Positions 19,430 to 28,915 of a DNA stretch of 64,000 nucleotides are shown here, one piece after another. The position numbers and the translations under genes are program-made. The stretch spans positions 1,054,001-1,118,000 of the forward strand of contig NZ_CM003594.1 of NCBI RefSeq assembly GCF_001435295.1, written 5' to 3'. Position 1 is the first letter of the stretch. Every line of letters begins with the position of its first letter. The stretch comes from Psychrobacter sp. P11F6. Its GTDB lineage: Bacteria > Pseudomonadota > Gammaproteobacteria > Pseudomonadales > Moraxellaceae. The notes under the pieces were generated by a model. It was not told the DNA's origin and ran no database searches. It saw only the letters and a program-made list of their open reading frames with translations.

Positions 19430-20212
19430 ATGACCGTTTCTACAGCTGATAACGCTATACTTGATAACTTTAGTGCTGGCAGTAATGATAACCAAGCGCC
19501 AGTGTTGCGCTATCCAGTTATCTGCATTGATGGACCAAGTGGGGCAGGTAAAGGTACGGTGACGTGGCGTTTGGCCCAAGCATTGAATTATCAACTGCTA
19601 GATTCAGGTGCTCTGTATCGTATCGTTGGACTCAAAGCATTTGAAGCGGGATTAGTTGCGGCAGACGGAAGCCAAGCCATTGACGAGTTGGCTGTATTAG
19701 CACTAACGCAGCGCCTAGAGATTGCTTTTGTACCTAACAATGCATCAGGACGTGTTGATGTTTTAGTGAATGGTGAGGCGGTTGGTGAGCAAGTTCGTAA
19801 TGAAACCGTGGGCGGCTATGCATCACAAGTAGCAGTATTTCCAAAAGTTCGTCAAGCATTACTAAAGTTGCAACAAGATATGGCAACTCGTTCTGGATTG
19901 GTCGCTGATGGTCGCGATATGGGGACGGTTGTGTTCCCAGATGCGGATGTAAAAGTGTATTTGACTGCCAGTGCTGAAGCGCGTGCCGAGCGCCGCGTAA
20001 CACAGTTAATAAATGCTGGTCAGACGGCAGATTTTGAAATGATTCTAGCGACAATTAAAGCTCGTGATGATCGTGATGAGAATCGGTCGACTGCACCATC
20101 AAAGCCTGCAGAAGATGCTCTACTACTAGATAGCTCTAACTTAGATGCTGATGCAGTTTATGCACAAGTGAAAAGACATTGTCAGGATAAAGGTATTTTC
20201 TTTAATAGTTAA
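19430..20212 (+). CDS. cmk: Cytidylate kinase
   Basis: A 260-residue kinase that phosphorylates CMP and dCMP. The P-loop GPSGAGKGT lies near residue 36; LDSGALYR, DGRDMGTVVFPDADVKVYLTA and the RxxRD motif (IKARDDRDENR) follow. Start choice: ATG at 19430, with AAGTGAG four to five bases upstream; an in-frame GTG at 19421 is an alternative. The ~28 residues before the P-loop are an extension over the usual 225-230 aa. It lies 310 bp before rpsA, the standard cmk-rpsA order in proteobacteria. Confidence 0.95.
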   Translation: MTVSTADNAILDNFSAGSNDNQAPVLRYPVICIDGPSGAGKGTVTWRLAQALNYQLLDSGALYRIVGLKAFEAGLVAADGSQAIDELAVLALTQRLEIAFVPNNASGRVDVLVNGEAVGEQVRNETVGGYASQVAVFPKVRQALLKLQQDMATRSGLVADGRDMGTVVFPDADVKVYLTASAEARAERRVTQLINAGQTADFEMILATIKARDDRDENRSTAPSKPAEDALLLDSSNLDADAVYAQVKRHCQDKGIFFNS

Positions 20213-20522
20213 TAAAAACAAGTTAGTAAGTATGAAAAAGTTTCCTATACGCTTGATTTTAGTATAAAATCACAGTAGTAGACGCTAATAATCTCTAGAG
20301 AGTGATAAAAATATTCTTTCTAAATCATAGAGATTTAAAAGTATAAGGCATTGCAATATAAGACAGTTGTTGCTAGTGAGTTTAATAAGTTATGTGCTTA
20401 CTAACAACAAACGTTTTTATATATGGTTGTATGGGATATAAAACCAGTATTCTCGTTTTATGCAATCATAAATTTGATCCGTACTGTGCTGGACAGGATA
20501 CGGCTATACAAAGGTAGACATA
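20213..20522 (+). promoter_or_regulatory. rpsA upstream region, structured leader
   Basis: A 310-bp AT-rich region. A TATAAAAT element near 20262 could be a -10 box, though no good -35 is seen. A bulged hairpin (20366-20380 with 20397-20408) lies about 110 bases before the rpsA start. The S1 gene is autoregulated through its leader in E. coli, so this region is the likely place for such control; that is inference. Confidence 0.4.
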
Positions 20523-22214
20523 ATGGAATCATTTGCTGAACTATTTGAAGCGAGCATCGAAGAAACAGGTCTGGATATCGAGCGTGGCTCGGTTATCACT
20601 GGTACTGTTGTGGCCATTGATAACGACTGGATCACTGTTGATACTGGTCTGAAATCTGAAGGTATCGTCGCTCGTGAAGAGTTTTTAAGCGAAGAAGGCG
20701 AACTTGAAGTTGAAGTTGGCGATAGCGTTGATGTCGTGGTTGAAGCGGTTGATAACGGCATGGGTCAAACCTTGCTTTCACGTGAAAAAGCTAAGCGTGT
20801 TGAAACTTGGAACTTCCTTGAAAAAATCGCTGATAATGATGAAATCGTAAAAGGTATCATCTCAAGCAAAGTTAAAGGTGGCTTTACCGTTGATATCGGT
20901 TCAGTACGCGCGTTCCTACCAGGTTCATTGGTAGATGTACGTCCTATCCGTGACACCACGCATCTTGAAGGCAAAGAGCTAGAATTCAAAGTTATCAAAC
21001 TTGATCAAAAACGCAACAACGTTGTTGTTAGCCGTCGTGCAGTTATGGAAGCTGAAAATTCAGCTGAGCGCGAAGAGCTATTGAACAAGCTTGAAGAAGG
21101 CATCGAGATCGAAGGTATCGTTAAGAACCTTACTGATTACGGCGCATTCGTTGATCTAGGTGGTATCGATGGTCTATTGCACATCACTGACATGGCATGG
21201 CGCCGTATCAAGCATCCATCTGAAGTTGTTGAAGTTGGTCAAGACCTAAAAGTTAAAGTATTGAAGTTTGACCGTGAGCGCAATCGCGTTAGCCTAGGTC
21301 TAAAACAACTTGGTACTGATCCTTGGGATAACGTTGGCGGCACATACCCAGTAGGTAGTGTGGTTAAAGCACGCGTAACCAACTTAACTGATTATGGTTG
21401 TTTCGCTGAGATTTCTGAAGGTATTGAAGGTCTAGTACACGTGTCAGAAATGGATCATACCAACAAAAACATCCACCCATCAAAAGTTGTTCAAGTGGGC
21501 GATGAAGTTGAAGTAATGATTCTTGATATCGATGAAGAGCGTCGTCGTATCAGCTTAGGTATCAAACAAACTCTTGCTAACCCATGGGATGAGTTTGATA
21601 AGAAACATGAGCGCGGTGATAAAATCACTGGTACGATCAAATCAATCACTGACTTCGGTATCTTTATCGGTCTAGACGGTGGTATTGATGGTCTTGTTCA
21701 TCTATCTGATATCTCTTGGAACGAAACTGGCGAAGACGCTATCCGTAACTACAATAAAGGCGACACCGTTGAAGCAATGGTATTGTCAGTAGATGCAGAA
21801 GCAAACCGTATCAGCCTAGGCGTGAAGCAGTTAAGCTCTGATCCATTCAACGAATACCTAGTCAACAATGACCGCGGTGCTATCGTTAATGGTAAAGTAA
21901 AAGAAGTAGATGCTAAAGGCGCTACTATCGAGCTTGCTGACGAAGTTGAAGCGTATCTACGTGCCTCTGAAATTCAACGTGACCGTGTTGAAGATGCGAC
22001 TAAGCATTTGAGCGTTGGTGATGACGTTGAAGCGAAAATCATCAGTGTTGATCGTAAAACTCGCAACATCAACTTGTCTATCAAAGCGAAAGACGAAGCT
22101 GAAGAGCGTCAAGCGATTAAAGAGCTAAGCAGCACTAGCACGACTAGTACTACTGCCAGTTCTGATGCACAGCCAAAAACAATTGGTGACTTGATCAAAG
22201 AGCAAATGCAGTAA
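20523..22214 (+). CDS. rpsA: 30S ribosomal protein S1
   Basis: A 563-residue RNA-binding protein of the small subunit that helps recruit mRNA. Six S1 (OB-fold) domains are visible, with repeated G-x-V and D-Y-G-A/C-F motifs (for example [41 protein letters not shown] and [21 protein letters not shown]), each followed by a V-K-V-L-x-x-D segment. The first two are the more divergent ribosome-binding domains. Length matches the family (557 in E. coli). ATG is preceded by AAAGGTAG. The tail is S/T-rich, followed by [11 protein letters not shown]. Codon use is strongly biased, as expected for high expression. Confidence 0.98.
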   Translation: MESFAELFEASIEETGLDIERGSVITGTVVAIDNDWITVDTGLKSEGIVAREEFLSEEGELEVEVGDSVDVVVEAVDNGMGQTLLSREKAKRVETWNFLEKIADNDEIVKGIISSKVKGGFTVDIGSVRAFLPGSLVDVRPIRDTTHLEGKELEFKVIKLDQKRNNVVVSRRAVMEAENSAEREELLNKLEEGIEIEGIVKNLTDYGAFVDLGGIDGLLHITDMAWRRIKHPSEVVEVGQDLKVKVLKFDRERNRVSLGLKQLGTDPWDNVGGTYPVGSVVKARVTNLTDYGCFAEISEGIEGLVHVSEMDHTNKNIHPSKVVQVGDEVEVMILDIDEERRRISLGIKQTLANPWDEFDKKHERGDKITGTIKSITDFGIFIGLDGGIDGLVHLSDISWNETGEDAIRNYNKGDTVEAMVLSVDAEANRISLGVKQLSSDPFNEYLVNNDRGAIVNGKVKEVDAKGATIELADEVEAYLRASEIQRDRVEDATKHLSVGDDVEAKIISVDRKTRNINLSIKAKDEAEERQAIKELSSTSTTSTTASSDAQPKTIGDLIKEQMQ

Positions 22215-22245
22215 GCTGCACGTTACTGATATAAGATTATAAAAG

Positions 22246-22270
22246 AAGCGACTATGGTCGCTTTTTTTTT
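22246..22270 (+). terminator. Terminator after rpsA
   Basis: Seven-base stem AAGCGAC (22246-22252) with GTCGCTT (22257-22263), tetraloop TATG, then a long T run. The remaining ~270 bp before ihfB hold nothing I recognise. Confidence 0.9.
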
Positions 22271-22540
22271 GCTTAAATTTTAAGTGTACTATTAATCAAT
22301 GAGGTTTTTGCTCAAACAGGCAAACTCTTATTTCCATTTACCGTAATATCCGCTATCATTTGCAACATTGAGTAACGAGATGTGAATTATTACTTATTTA
22401 AGACACTGAGATTATTTTAGTGAATGGCTATTTATCCTTATGATCTTGATGTATAGCTTGTCTTAAAAGTAACCAGCTATCGAAAATGATGGTCCAATTC
22501 ACAGTCATCTTATCCATTAATCAACAAGGCAAGCGTAATA

Positions 22541-22846
22541 ATGCAGCAAGCGATTAACAAGTCCGAATTTATTAGTAATTTAAGTGCGAACTGTGACAAT
22601 ATGACTGATACTGTAGTCGATGATGCAGTACGTGAAATATTAAACTTGATGACCGATACGTTAGCCAATGATGGACGCGTAGAAGTTCGTGGTTTTGGCA
22701 GTTTTTGTCTGCACCATCGTCGTGCCCGTATGGGTCGAAATCCTAAAACAGGAGAAAGCGTACCTGTACCTGCCAAAGCGATACCGCACTTTAAACCAGG
22801 TAAAGCATTACGTGAAGCAGTCAATGATACAGTAGCAAATAGCTAA
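22541..22846 (+). CDS. ihfB: Integration host factor subunit beta
   Basis: A 101-residue DNA-bending protein that pairs with IhfA. The HU/IHF signature is present (VRGFGSFCLHHRRARMGRNP then KTGESVPVPAKAIPHFKPGK), with the intercalating proline in the RNPKTG arm. Its position after rpsA and before lapA is the conserved order and supports the IhfB assignment over HU. ATG has AAGG upstream. Length is typical (94-100). Confidence 0.96.
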   Translation: MQQAINKSEFISNLSANCDNMTDTVVDDAVREILNLMTDTLANDGRVEVRGFGSFCLHHRRARMGRNPKTGESVPVPAKAIPHFKPGKALREAVNDTVANS

Positions 22847-23018
22847 GTGTGTTATAAAGTATTTATTGGGTAAAATTGCCAACAAGAGTGCTTGCCAGCT
22901 ACTTTTTCTAGAACTTATCACTAGTGATTTTATAAGCATATAAATGTATGGGTTGATGAAGGTTTTAGAGTGCTATTTTTAAAACACTAACGACATTCCA
23001 AATCGAGGTAGACGTCTC

Positions 23019-23432
23019 ATGCGCTTTTTACTATTTGTATTGCTGTTTTTGAGCTTTGCTTATTCACTTGGTTTGGTGTTGGCAAATAATACCGAAGTTG
23101 GCGTAAATTTATTATTCTCGCAAGCACCGACGATGAATCTAGGATTGCTGCTGATTTTATGCCTTATGCTTGGTATTGTTATTGGCATCTTGTTGGCACT
23201 GCTTATCTTCCGTGTCTTACAGAATAAGTGGGAAATCTCGCGTTTGCAAAAAGCGAATGTGAATTTGCAAGCGCAACTGACACAAGCCAATGCTGTCATT
23301 GATCGCCAAGCAAGTGCACCAACGGTGGAAGAAGCTGTTTATGGTTCGATAGCAACCAATGTGCAAGTGCAAGACGCAGAAGTACTTACTGTAGATGAAG
23401 GCGCGAAACTTACCAAACAAAAACGAGACTAA
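23019..23432 (+). CDS. lapA: Lipopolysaccharide assembly protein A domain protein
   Basis: A 137-residue inner-membrane protein (DUF1049/LapA). Two transmembrane helices are visible at ~1-22 (MRFLLFVLLFLSFAYSLGLV) and ~43-67 (LLLILCLMLGIVIGILLALL). A cytoplasmic coiled-coil tail follows (QNKWEISRLQKANVNLQAQL). LapA works with LapB in control of LPS synthesis in E. coli. Here the usual partner lapB (yciM) is not between lapA and pyrF. ATG follows GAGGTAG. LapA is normally ~100 residues; the extra C-terminal 35 residues are polar. Confidence 0.9.
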   Translation: MRFLLFVLLFLSFAYSLGLVLANNTEVGVNLLFSQAPTMNLGLLLILCLMLGIVIGILLALLIFRVLQNKWEISRLQKANVNLQAQLTQANAVIDRQASAPTVEEAVYGSIATNVQVQDAEVLTVDEGAKLTKQKRD

Positions 23433-23506
23433 ATTATATTTTGTACTGATCTATGAGCAGTCCATATATAGTGTTTTGATAATTCTGATATAGATATGGT
23501 AAAACC

Positions 23507-24205
23507 ATGAATAATACAATGAATTCCCCAGTCATCGTTGCCTTAGATAATATGACGATGGAGGCATCGATAGCATTAGCTGATCAGTTAGATCCAACAT
23601 CATGCCGCTTAAAAGTGGGTAAAGAGCTATTTACTCGCTGTGGTCCTGAGATAATTAAGGTGCTACATCAGCGTAATTTTGACGTATTTCTAGACTTGAA
23701 ATTCCATGATATTCCTAATACTACCGCTCAAGCGGTACTAGCGGCAGCTGAGCTTGGCGTATGGATGGTGAATGTGCATGCCAGCGCGGGCTTAGAGGCG
23801 ATGTCATTGGCTAAACAGCGCTTGTTAGACGGTAATTTTGATACCTTGCTGATAGCCGTCACCGTGCTGACCTCTATGGATAATCAAGCATTGATGCAAA
23901 CAGGTATTACCGATGGTCTAGATGCGCAAGTGAGTCGATTGGCACAATTAACCAAGCAAGCGGGTCTTGATGGTGTGGTCTGTTCAGCGCAAGAAGCTAA
24001 AACGCTTAAGACACTATGTGGTCAGGATTTTAAATTGATTACCCCTGGTATTCGCTTGCTAGACGACAATGCAGATGATCAAAAACGTATTTGTACGCCA
24101 AAACAGGCGTTAGACGATGGTTCTGATTATTTGGTGATTGGTCGTTCAATTACTCAGGCAGCAGATCCTGCGGCTAAATTACAAAAGATACTCCAAGGTA
24201 TTTAG
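23507..24205 (+). CDS. pyrF: Orotidine 5'-phosphate decarboxylase
   Basis: A 232-residue enzyme that makes UMP from OMP, the last step of de novo pyrimidine synthesis. Motifs are the N-terminal VIVALDN, the catalytic [10 protein letters not shown] with its lysine, the HASAG segment, and the phosphate-binding TPGIRL and [10 protein letters not shown] near the C-terminus. Length fits the bacterial family (~230-245). It follows lapA by 74 bases in the same direction and is closed by a strong terminator. Confidence 0.97.
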   Translation: MNNTMNSPVIVALDNMTMEASIALADQLDPTSCRLKVGKELFTRCGPEIIKVLHQRNFDVFLDLKFHDIPNTTAQAVLAAAELGVWMVNVHASAGLEAMSLAKQRLLDGNFDTLLIAVTVLTSMDNQALMQTGITDGLDAQVSRLAQLTKQAGLDGVVCSAQEAKTLKTLCGQDFKLITPGIRLLDDNADDQKRICTPKQALDDGSDYLVIGRSITQAADPAAKLQKILQGI

Positions 24206-24265
24206 ATACTTATAAAATATTTGGATATTTGAAAGGCGTTTAGAATTTTATAGTGTCAGCATGAT

Positions 24266-24297
24266 AAAAAAGACAGCCTAATCCGCTGTCTTTTTTT
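24266..24297 (+). terminator. Terminator after pyrF
   Basis: Twelve-base perfect stem (24266-24277 with 24285-24296), seven-base loop CTAATCC, A-run before and T-run after. Confidence 0.9.
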
Positions 24298-24360
24298 AAT
24301 TTTTGCGGGTATATCAAAAAGTGCTAAACTATTTACGTTTATTTAATGATATTAGAGCTT

Positions 24361-25158
24361 ATGAAATTACAGATTTTAAGTGACTTACATATTGACAGTT
24401 ATGCGCGTCAGTCACATCCGCTAGGGCATATTCCCAAAACTGATGCAGACGTGGTATTAGTCGCGGGCGATACAGCTAACAGTGATAGTGGTATGCCATG
24501 GCTACAAGAGCAGGCAGCACGTTTGCAAGTGCCTGTGATTACGATAGCTGGCAATCATGAATACTTTAATGAAGATGTGCTACATTTTGATAAAAAGCTT
24601 GCGACTTGGGATAATTATAACGCCCAGTCGCAGCAAGGCGTCCGTTTTCTACAGTGTCAACATATTGATATTGGTGACATACGTATCCTAGGTTGTACTT
24701 TATGGACAGATTACCAATATCAGGCCAATGAAGATACTATAGCTGCTGCTATGCGCTTTATGCGTGACTATAAACAAATCTATGCTGGAGGCGAGCTTTT
24801 TTCACCTGAAGTATCGATGCAAATCCATGCTAAGCAGCGTCAATGGTTAAAGCAAGCATTGATCACCGCCAGAACACTTGGCAAAAAAACTGTTGTGATG
24901 AGTCATCATAGTATCAGTCCATTATCGGTTTCTGAGAAGTATGCGAATCTACCAAGTAACGCAGCTTTTGTCAGTGATTTGTCTGGCTGGATGCATGAAG
25001 ATTGGGCGCCAATACTATGGGTGCATGGACATACACACGAAGCATTTGATTACCGTATTGGTAATACACGAATCATTGTCAATCCACGTGCGTATCCAAA
25101 TGAGGTGAGCAGCACTGCATTAGCATTTGCGTGGGACAAAGTCATTGATATCGGCTAA
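24361..25158 (+). CDS. Calcineurin-like metallophosphoesterase
   Basis: A 265-residue protein with all five metal-binding blocks of the calcineurin-like superfamily: SDLHID near residue 8, AGDTANS, GNHEYF, SHHSISPL and the C-terminal VHGHTHEAFD. These bind two metals and hydrolyse phosphoesters; the substrate cannot be told. There is no signal peptide or membrane segment, so it is likely cytoplasmic. Start choice: ATG at 24361, with TTAGAG a few bases upstream; an ATG 15 bases earlier in frame lacks any ribosome site. It follows the pyrF terminator and is transcribed separately. Confidence 0.88.
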   Translation: MKLQILSDLHIDSYARQSHPLGHIPKTDADVVLVAGDTANSDSGMPWLQEQAARLQVPVITIAGNHEYFNEDVLHFDKKLATWDNYNAQSQQGVRFLQCQHIDIGDIRILGCTLWTDYQYQANEDTIAAAMRFMRDYKQIYAGGELFSPEVSMQIHAKQRQWLKQALITARTLGKKTVVMSHHSISPLSVSEKYANLPSNAAFVSDLSGWMHEDWAPILWVHGHTHEAFDYRIGNTRIIVNPRAYPNEVSSTALAFAWDKVIDIG

Positions 25159-25342
25159 GTAATTTTAGCCTCTTGAAAGTAAATATCTTTTTAGTTATTT
25201 GTCACCTTGATTCGTATTTTTTAAAATAGTGAATATAAAATAGCGCTTATTTTAAAGTCTAACCGCCTAGACTCGTAAGCAATATTACAATTGAACTGAT
25301 ATTTTGTTCATTCATATCAAAAAATCTGCTACGCTTGCTACC

Positions 25343-26179
25343 ATGAGCAAATATCTCAATAACAATCCCTCAAAACTGTCTGCTGAAAAGCTTGCGAGTC
25401 ATACTCCAAGTGCTCCGGCGCCTTCGCACTTGCCTGATAGTATGATTTCCTCAGTCAGCTTATTGCCTGAAGATAAACGGCTTATTTTATTTACCAGACA
25501 TTCCTTACGTGAACGCTCTGATGGCAATGGTTTTGCCAGTTATCAATTACCACTAACACCTAAAGGTCGAGTACTAGCGAAGTCGTGGGGGCGTTGGTTG
25601 GCAGGGCATTTACCGTACTCGCTTGATGTAGACAGTATCTCAAGTCCGATTGGACGCTGTATTGACACGGCGCAGCTGATGCAAGCAGGTGCGGGACTAC
25701 AACGTGATATTAATCATCAGTCATTGTTGGTCGAGCCTGGTAGCTTAGTGACTGAGCCTGAAATAGCAAATCCAGTATTTAAAGAAATTGGCGTGCTCAA
25801 CTTTATCAATCGATTTTTGCAAGGCAATCTTGAAGGTACCAAAAACGCTTACCAAGGCGGTCTCGATATTTTATCACTGTTTTATCAACATCAGCCGCAG
25901 CAAGGGCATCTCATGCTTGCCGTCAGTCATGATACTTTATTATCTGCTTTTTTAGCAGTGATGTTTGATGTGGTCGAGATTGATTGGAATGATTGGCCAA
26001 AGATGATGGAAGGCGTGTTTTTGTGGTTTGATGATAAGCCGTTTGAACAAGCCAGTGCACACTTCGTTTGGCGCGGTGAAGTGTATGTGCGCCCGATTCA
26101 TACTTTATTAGAAGACTACCGTGCTGCCGGCTTTCATCCTAATACATTGCTCTTACCACCAGAAGTAAAATGGATCTAA
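25343..26179 (+). CDS. Histidine phosphatase family protein (phosphoglycerate-mutase-like)
   Basis: A 278-residue protein with the branch-1 histidine phosphatase signature. LFTRHSLRER carries the nucleophilic histidine with the arginine before it; it reads RHS where most members have RHG. SSPIGRCIDTAQ (second arginine) and AVSHDTLL (second histidine) also fit. The first ~45 residues are P/S-rich and not part of the fold. The substrate is unknown: the family includes phosphoglycerate mutases, SixA and cofactor phosphatases. ATG at 25343 is chosen; an in-frame TTG 39 bases upstream is also open, and neither has a clear ribosome site. Confidence 0.8.
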   Translation: MSKYLNNNPSKLSAEKLASHTPSAPAPSHLPDSMISSVSLLPEDKRLILFTRHSLRERSDGNGFASYQLPLTPKGRVLAKSWGRWLAGHLPYSLDVDSISSPIGRCIDTAQLMQAGAGLQRDINHQSLLVEPGSLVTEPEIANPVFKEIGVLNFINRFLQGNLEGTKNAYQGGLDILSLFYQHQPQQGHLMLAVSHDTLLSAFLAVMFDVVEIDWNDWPKMMEGVFLWFDDKPFEQASAHFVWRGEVYVRPIHTLLEDYRAAGFHPNTLLLPPEVKWI

Positions 26180-26236
26180 ATACTATTTAATCTAGATACT
26201 ATTTAAAAGATTACTACTCATTTTTTGATCAGACAT

Positions 26237-26278
26237 AAAAAAACCTTGCCCCAGTATTAGAACTAGTAACAAGGTTTT
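26237..26278 (-). terminator. Terminator of rpsT (convergent region)
   Basis: Nine-base stem AAAACCTTG (26240-26248) with CAAGGTTTT (26270-26278). Read on the minus strand it is followed by a run of T, so it ends rpsT; it may also slow plus-strand transcription. Confidence 0.8.
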
Positions 26279-26324
26279 AGTCATCACGCTATAAAGGCGA
26301 GATGTGGTCTAAACGTTAACAATC

Positions 26325-26591
26325 TTAAGCTTGTAGGCCTTTGATAGTTTTGTTCAGGCGGCTCTTACGACGAGCAGCTTTATTCTTATGAATAATACCT
26401 TTGTCAGCCATACGATCAAGAACTGGTACCGCTTTTTTGTAAGCTTCGGTAGCCGCGTCATAATCTTTAGCTGCGATAGCCGCATCAACACGTTTTAAGT
26501 AAGTACGAACCATAGAGCGTTGTGACGCAGAGTTCTGACGACGTTTGGTGTTTTGACGGGCGCGTTTACGAGCTTGTGCAGTATTAGCCAC
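26325..26591 (-). CDS. rpsT: 30S ribosomal protein S20
   Basis: An 88-residue primary 16S-rRNA-binding protein of the small subunit. It begins [18 protein letters not shown] and ends [18 protein letters not shown], both typical of S20. The start codon is GTG at 26589-26591, with a strong AAGGAG eight bases upstream. E. coli rpsT also uses a non-AUG start (UUG), which matters for its autoregulation, so the GTG may be functional. Monocistronic. Confidence 0.97.
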   Translation of the reverse strand: MANTAQARKRARQNTKRRQNSASQRSMVRTYLKRVDAAIAAKDYDAATEAYKKAVPVLDRMADKGIIHKNKAARRKSRLNKTIKGLQA

Positions 26592-27051
26592 GCGAATCTC
26601 CTTGATAAAGACAGATAAAAATATGAATGTGGATGTGGATTACAATAAAAAAGGGTTTAACCATCATCGGTAACGAGCAGCCGTCTCGCCAAACATGATG
26701 TCGATGTCTAATATTAAAGTACCTATCTGTTATTAAAGGCACCTAAATTAGCAATAGAGCATCGCAAGCGTCAAAACTGTTTGGAATAATTAAACAGCGT
26801 TAACGTGTAAAGCCGGTTATCTTAGCAAATTATCGCCCTTAGAACAATATATTTGATGATTAATGCTTAAAGAAGTTGTGTGATCATATATATGACAGTT
26901 TTTGTGTCTCTGCTCAGCTGTTTTTTGAAATATTTATCAATATTGTTGCACTAAAAACCGCTTATGAGTGAATAAATCTCTTAGCCGATAAAATCTCTTA
27001 CAATAAATTCTACAGAATACCCTCAGTTATGCGTTAATTTAGGTATGATAC
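26592..27051. other. Intergenic region upstream of rpsT
   Basis: AT-rich 460 bp between rpsT and the repeat element. It must hold the rpsT promoter, but I cannot fix it. No gene, known RNA or operator is seen. Confidence 0.4.
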
Positions 27052-27256
27052 TAGGGCATGTCCTCAATTCAATCGATGGACATCTAAATGGGCTAAAAAT
27101 GGCTAAATCTTGCCAAACAATGTTAAAAAACAATGTCAAATAGCTGGTTAATATCCCGATACTGTTTAATATTCCGATAGTATCTGCGCTATTTTCCTCA
27201 TTTGACTGTGATTTATCTCATTTTTATTACCATTTTCAAAATGAGGATACGCCCTA
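27052..27256. repeat. MITE-like dispersed repeat, copy B
   Basis: A 205-bp element related to 2448-2620. The ends are TAGGGCATGTCCT and, on the minus strand, TAGGGCGTATCCT: 13-bp inverted ends with two differences, both starting with TA. The internal blocks ATTCAATCGATGGACATCTA, AAAATGGCTAAATCTTGCC and ATTTGACTGTGATTTATCTC match copy A closely. The central palindrome of copy A is here expanded and broken (GGTTAATATC...TTAATATTCC...GATAGTATC). It is non-coding. Confidence 0.75.
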
Positions 27257-27338
27257 AGATGAAAAGCTTTGGTGATAGGCTTTAAAATCAGATTTTTCAT
27301 TATCATCTATTTTCCAACATTATATAAATGGATAGGCT

Positions 27339-28040
27339 ATGCAGCGAAAAGCAATTGTAATTGGCGCGACAGGATTGGTCGGACAGCATCTTGTCAAACA
27401 GCTTAGTGAGCTTTATGACACGTTAATTGTGATTGCAAGGCGTCCGCCACGCTATATCAATACCAGCATGCGTTTTTATCAGGTTAATGATTTTGATAAT
27501 TTGGCTGAAATATTTGCCAGCGTTGGTGTTGATCGAAAGACGGACGCTTTTAGCTGTCTTGGTACGACTAAGAAGCAGGCTGGTAGCGATGAGGCCTTTC
27601 GAAAGGTTGATCATGATTATAATGTCAATTTTGCCAAACTGTGCCAAGAAAAAGGTGTTGAAAATTTCTTTTTGTTATCATCCATGAATGCTGATATTCA
27701 TAGTCGGTTTTTATACAATCGCGTAAAAGCTGAAACTGAGCAGTCTATTATGGCGCTAGGTTTTACGCAGCTAGTTATTTTCCGTCCGTCCTTGTTACTT
27801 GGCAAGCATAAAGGTCGTCCGCTTGAAAGTATTGGTCAAAAAGCCTTTCAGCTTATCTCGCCTTTGGTATCAGAATCATTGTCACTGCATCCCATTTCCG
27901 CTAAACGCGTTGCCATTGCCATGGCGATGAGTGCGCATGATGTTTATCAGCGTAATAAATACCGTAATGAACCAGCTATCCAAACCACTGATATCATCGA
28001 AAATAAGCAAATGCTAGCGATGACTAAAGTTAAAAAATAG
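27339..28040 (+). CDS. NAD(P)-binding oxidoreductase, HTATIP2/TIP30-like
   Basis: A 233-residue atypical short-chain dehydrogenase. The N-terminal nucleotide-binding motif is GATGLVGQHLV. The body matches the HTATIP2-like group: FSCLGTTKKQAGSDEAFRKV, VENFFLLSSMNAD, the active-site-like YNRVKAETEQ and IFRPSLLLG. The physiological substrate of bacterial members is unknown. There is no membrane segment. rraA starts 94 bases downstream in the same direction, so they may share a transcript. Confidence 0.82.
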   Translation: MQRKAIVIGATGLVGQHLVKQLSELYDTLIVIARRPPRYINTSMRFYQVNDFDNLAEIFASVGVDRKTDAFSCLGTTKKQAGSDEAFRKVDHDYNVNFAKLCQEKGVENFFLLSSMNADIHSRFLYNRVKAETEQSIMALGFTQLVIFRPSLLLGKHKGRPLESIGQKAFQLISPLVSESLSLHPISAKRVAIAMAMSAHDVYQRNKYRNEPAIQTTDIIENKQMLAMTKVKK

Positions 28041-28134
28041 CCTAAGTATTAAGTTGAGGGAACGATTAAAATTAAGCCCCAGTCATAAATAATCAATCAT
28101 GAATAACCAATCATACATAACAAGGAGCGTCACT

Positions 28135-28677
28135 ATGTCAGACATGCCAGAATCAATAATAATGGATAAAGAGAACTTTGTGACCTGTGATTTATTGGAT
28201 GCCAACCCTGAGTCGCAGGTGTGTTTGCCTAATATCGAAGGTAAGTCTTTTCATAGCTTTGGCGGCAAAAAGAAATTCTGCGGTGAAATTGTGACGGTGA
28301 AATGCTTCGAAGACAATAGTCGCGTCAAATCATTGCTAAATAGCGATGGTAAAGACACGGATGGTAACGGTAAGGTGTTGGTGGTTGACGGTGGTGGTTC
28401 AATGCGTTGTGCGCTGCTAGGCGACATGATTGCGCAGTCAGCGATTGATAATGGCTGGGCGGGGGTTATCGTGTACGGCTGCGTCCGTGACGTTGATGAT
28501 ATGGCAGCAATGGACATCGGTGTTATGGCGCTTGGTTGCATTCCGCGTAAATCGAATCGCCGCGATGAAGGTCAAACCGATATTGAAATTAGCTTTGGTG
28601 ATTTAACACTAAATTCTGGTATGTTTGTCTATGCCGATAACAATGGCACTATCGCTAGCGACAAGCCATTAATTTAA
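28135..28677 (+). CDS. rraA: Ribonuclease E activity regulator RraA family protein
   Basis: A 180-residue protein of the RraA/MenG-like fold. Motifs are FVTCDLLDANPE at the N-terminus, FCGEIVTVKCFEDN, VLVVDGGGSMRCALLGDM, GVIVYGCVRDVDDM and CIPRKSNRRDEGQ. E. coli RraA binds RNase E and lowers its activity; related proteins are aldolases, so the exact role is inferred. Start choice: ATG at 28135 has AAGGAG eight bases upstream, better than the in-frame ATG at 28099. A terminator follows. Confidence 0.92.
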   Translation: MSDMPESIIMDKENFVTCDLLDANPESQVCLPNIEGKSFHSFGGKKKFCGEIVTVKCFEDNSRVKSLLNSDGKDTDGNGKVLVVDGGGSMRCALLGDMIAQSAIDNGWAGVIVYGCVRDVDDMAAMDIGVMALGCIPRKSNRRDEGQTDIEISFGDLTLNSGMFVYADNNGTIASDKPLI

Positions 28678-28718
28678 AAGTGGCTTGTCATTTAACACCA
28701 GCTTAATAAATAGCACTC

Positions 28719-28748
28719 AAAAACCTCAGCTTAGCCGTTGAGGTTTTT
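28719..28748 (+). terminator. Terminator after rraA
   Basis: Ten-base stem AAAAACCTCA (28719-28728) with TGAGGTTTTT (28739-28748) and a ten-base loop. Confidence 0.85.
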
Positions 28749-28853
28749 ACATTTAATCATCCTGTCTTTATATACGAATATAATCTTTATCAGCTATTTG
28801 TCTATTGGTTTTTTAATAAAAATACTAAGTGACAAACCGTTACGGCATAAATT

Positions 28854-28881
28854 TTGGTAATTGCTGAAATATTCGTATAAT
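28854..28881 (+). promoter_or_regulatory. Candidate mfd promoter
   Basis: TTGGTA (28854-28859), a 16-base spacer and TATAAT (28876-28881), about 35 bases before the mfd start. Confidence 0.5.
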
Positions 28882-28915
28882 AGCTCTCTGACTCCTAACA
28901 TTGATCCTACTCTTT

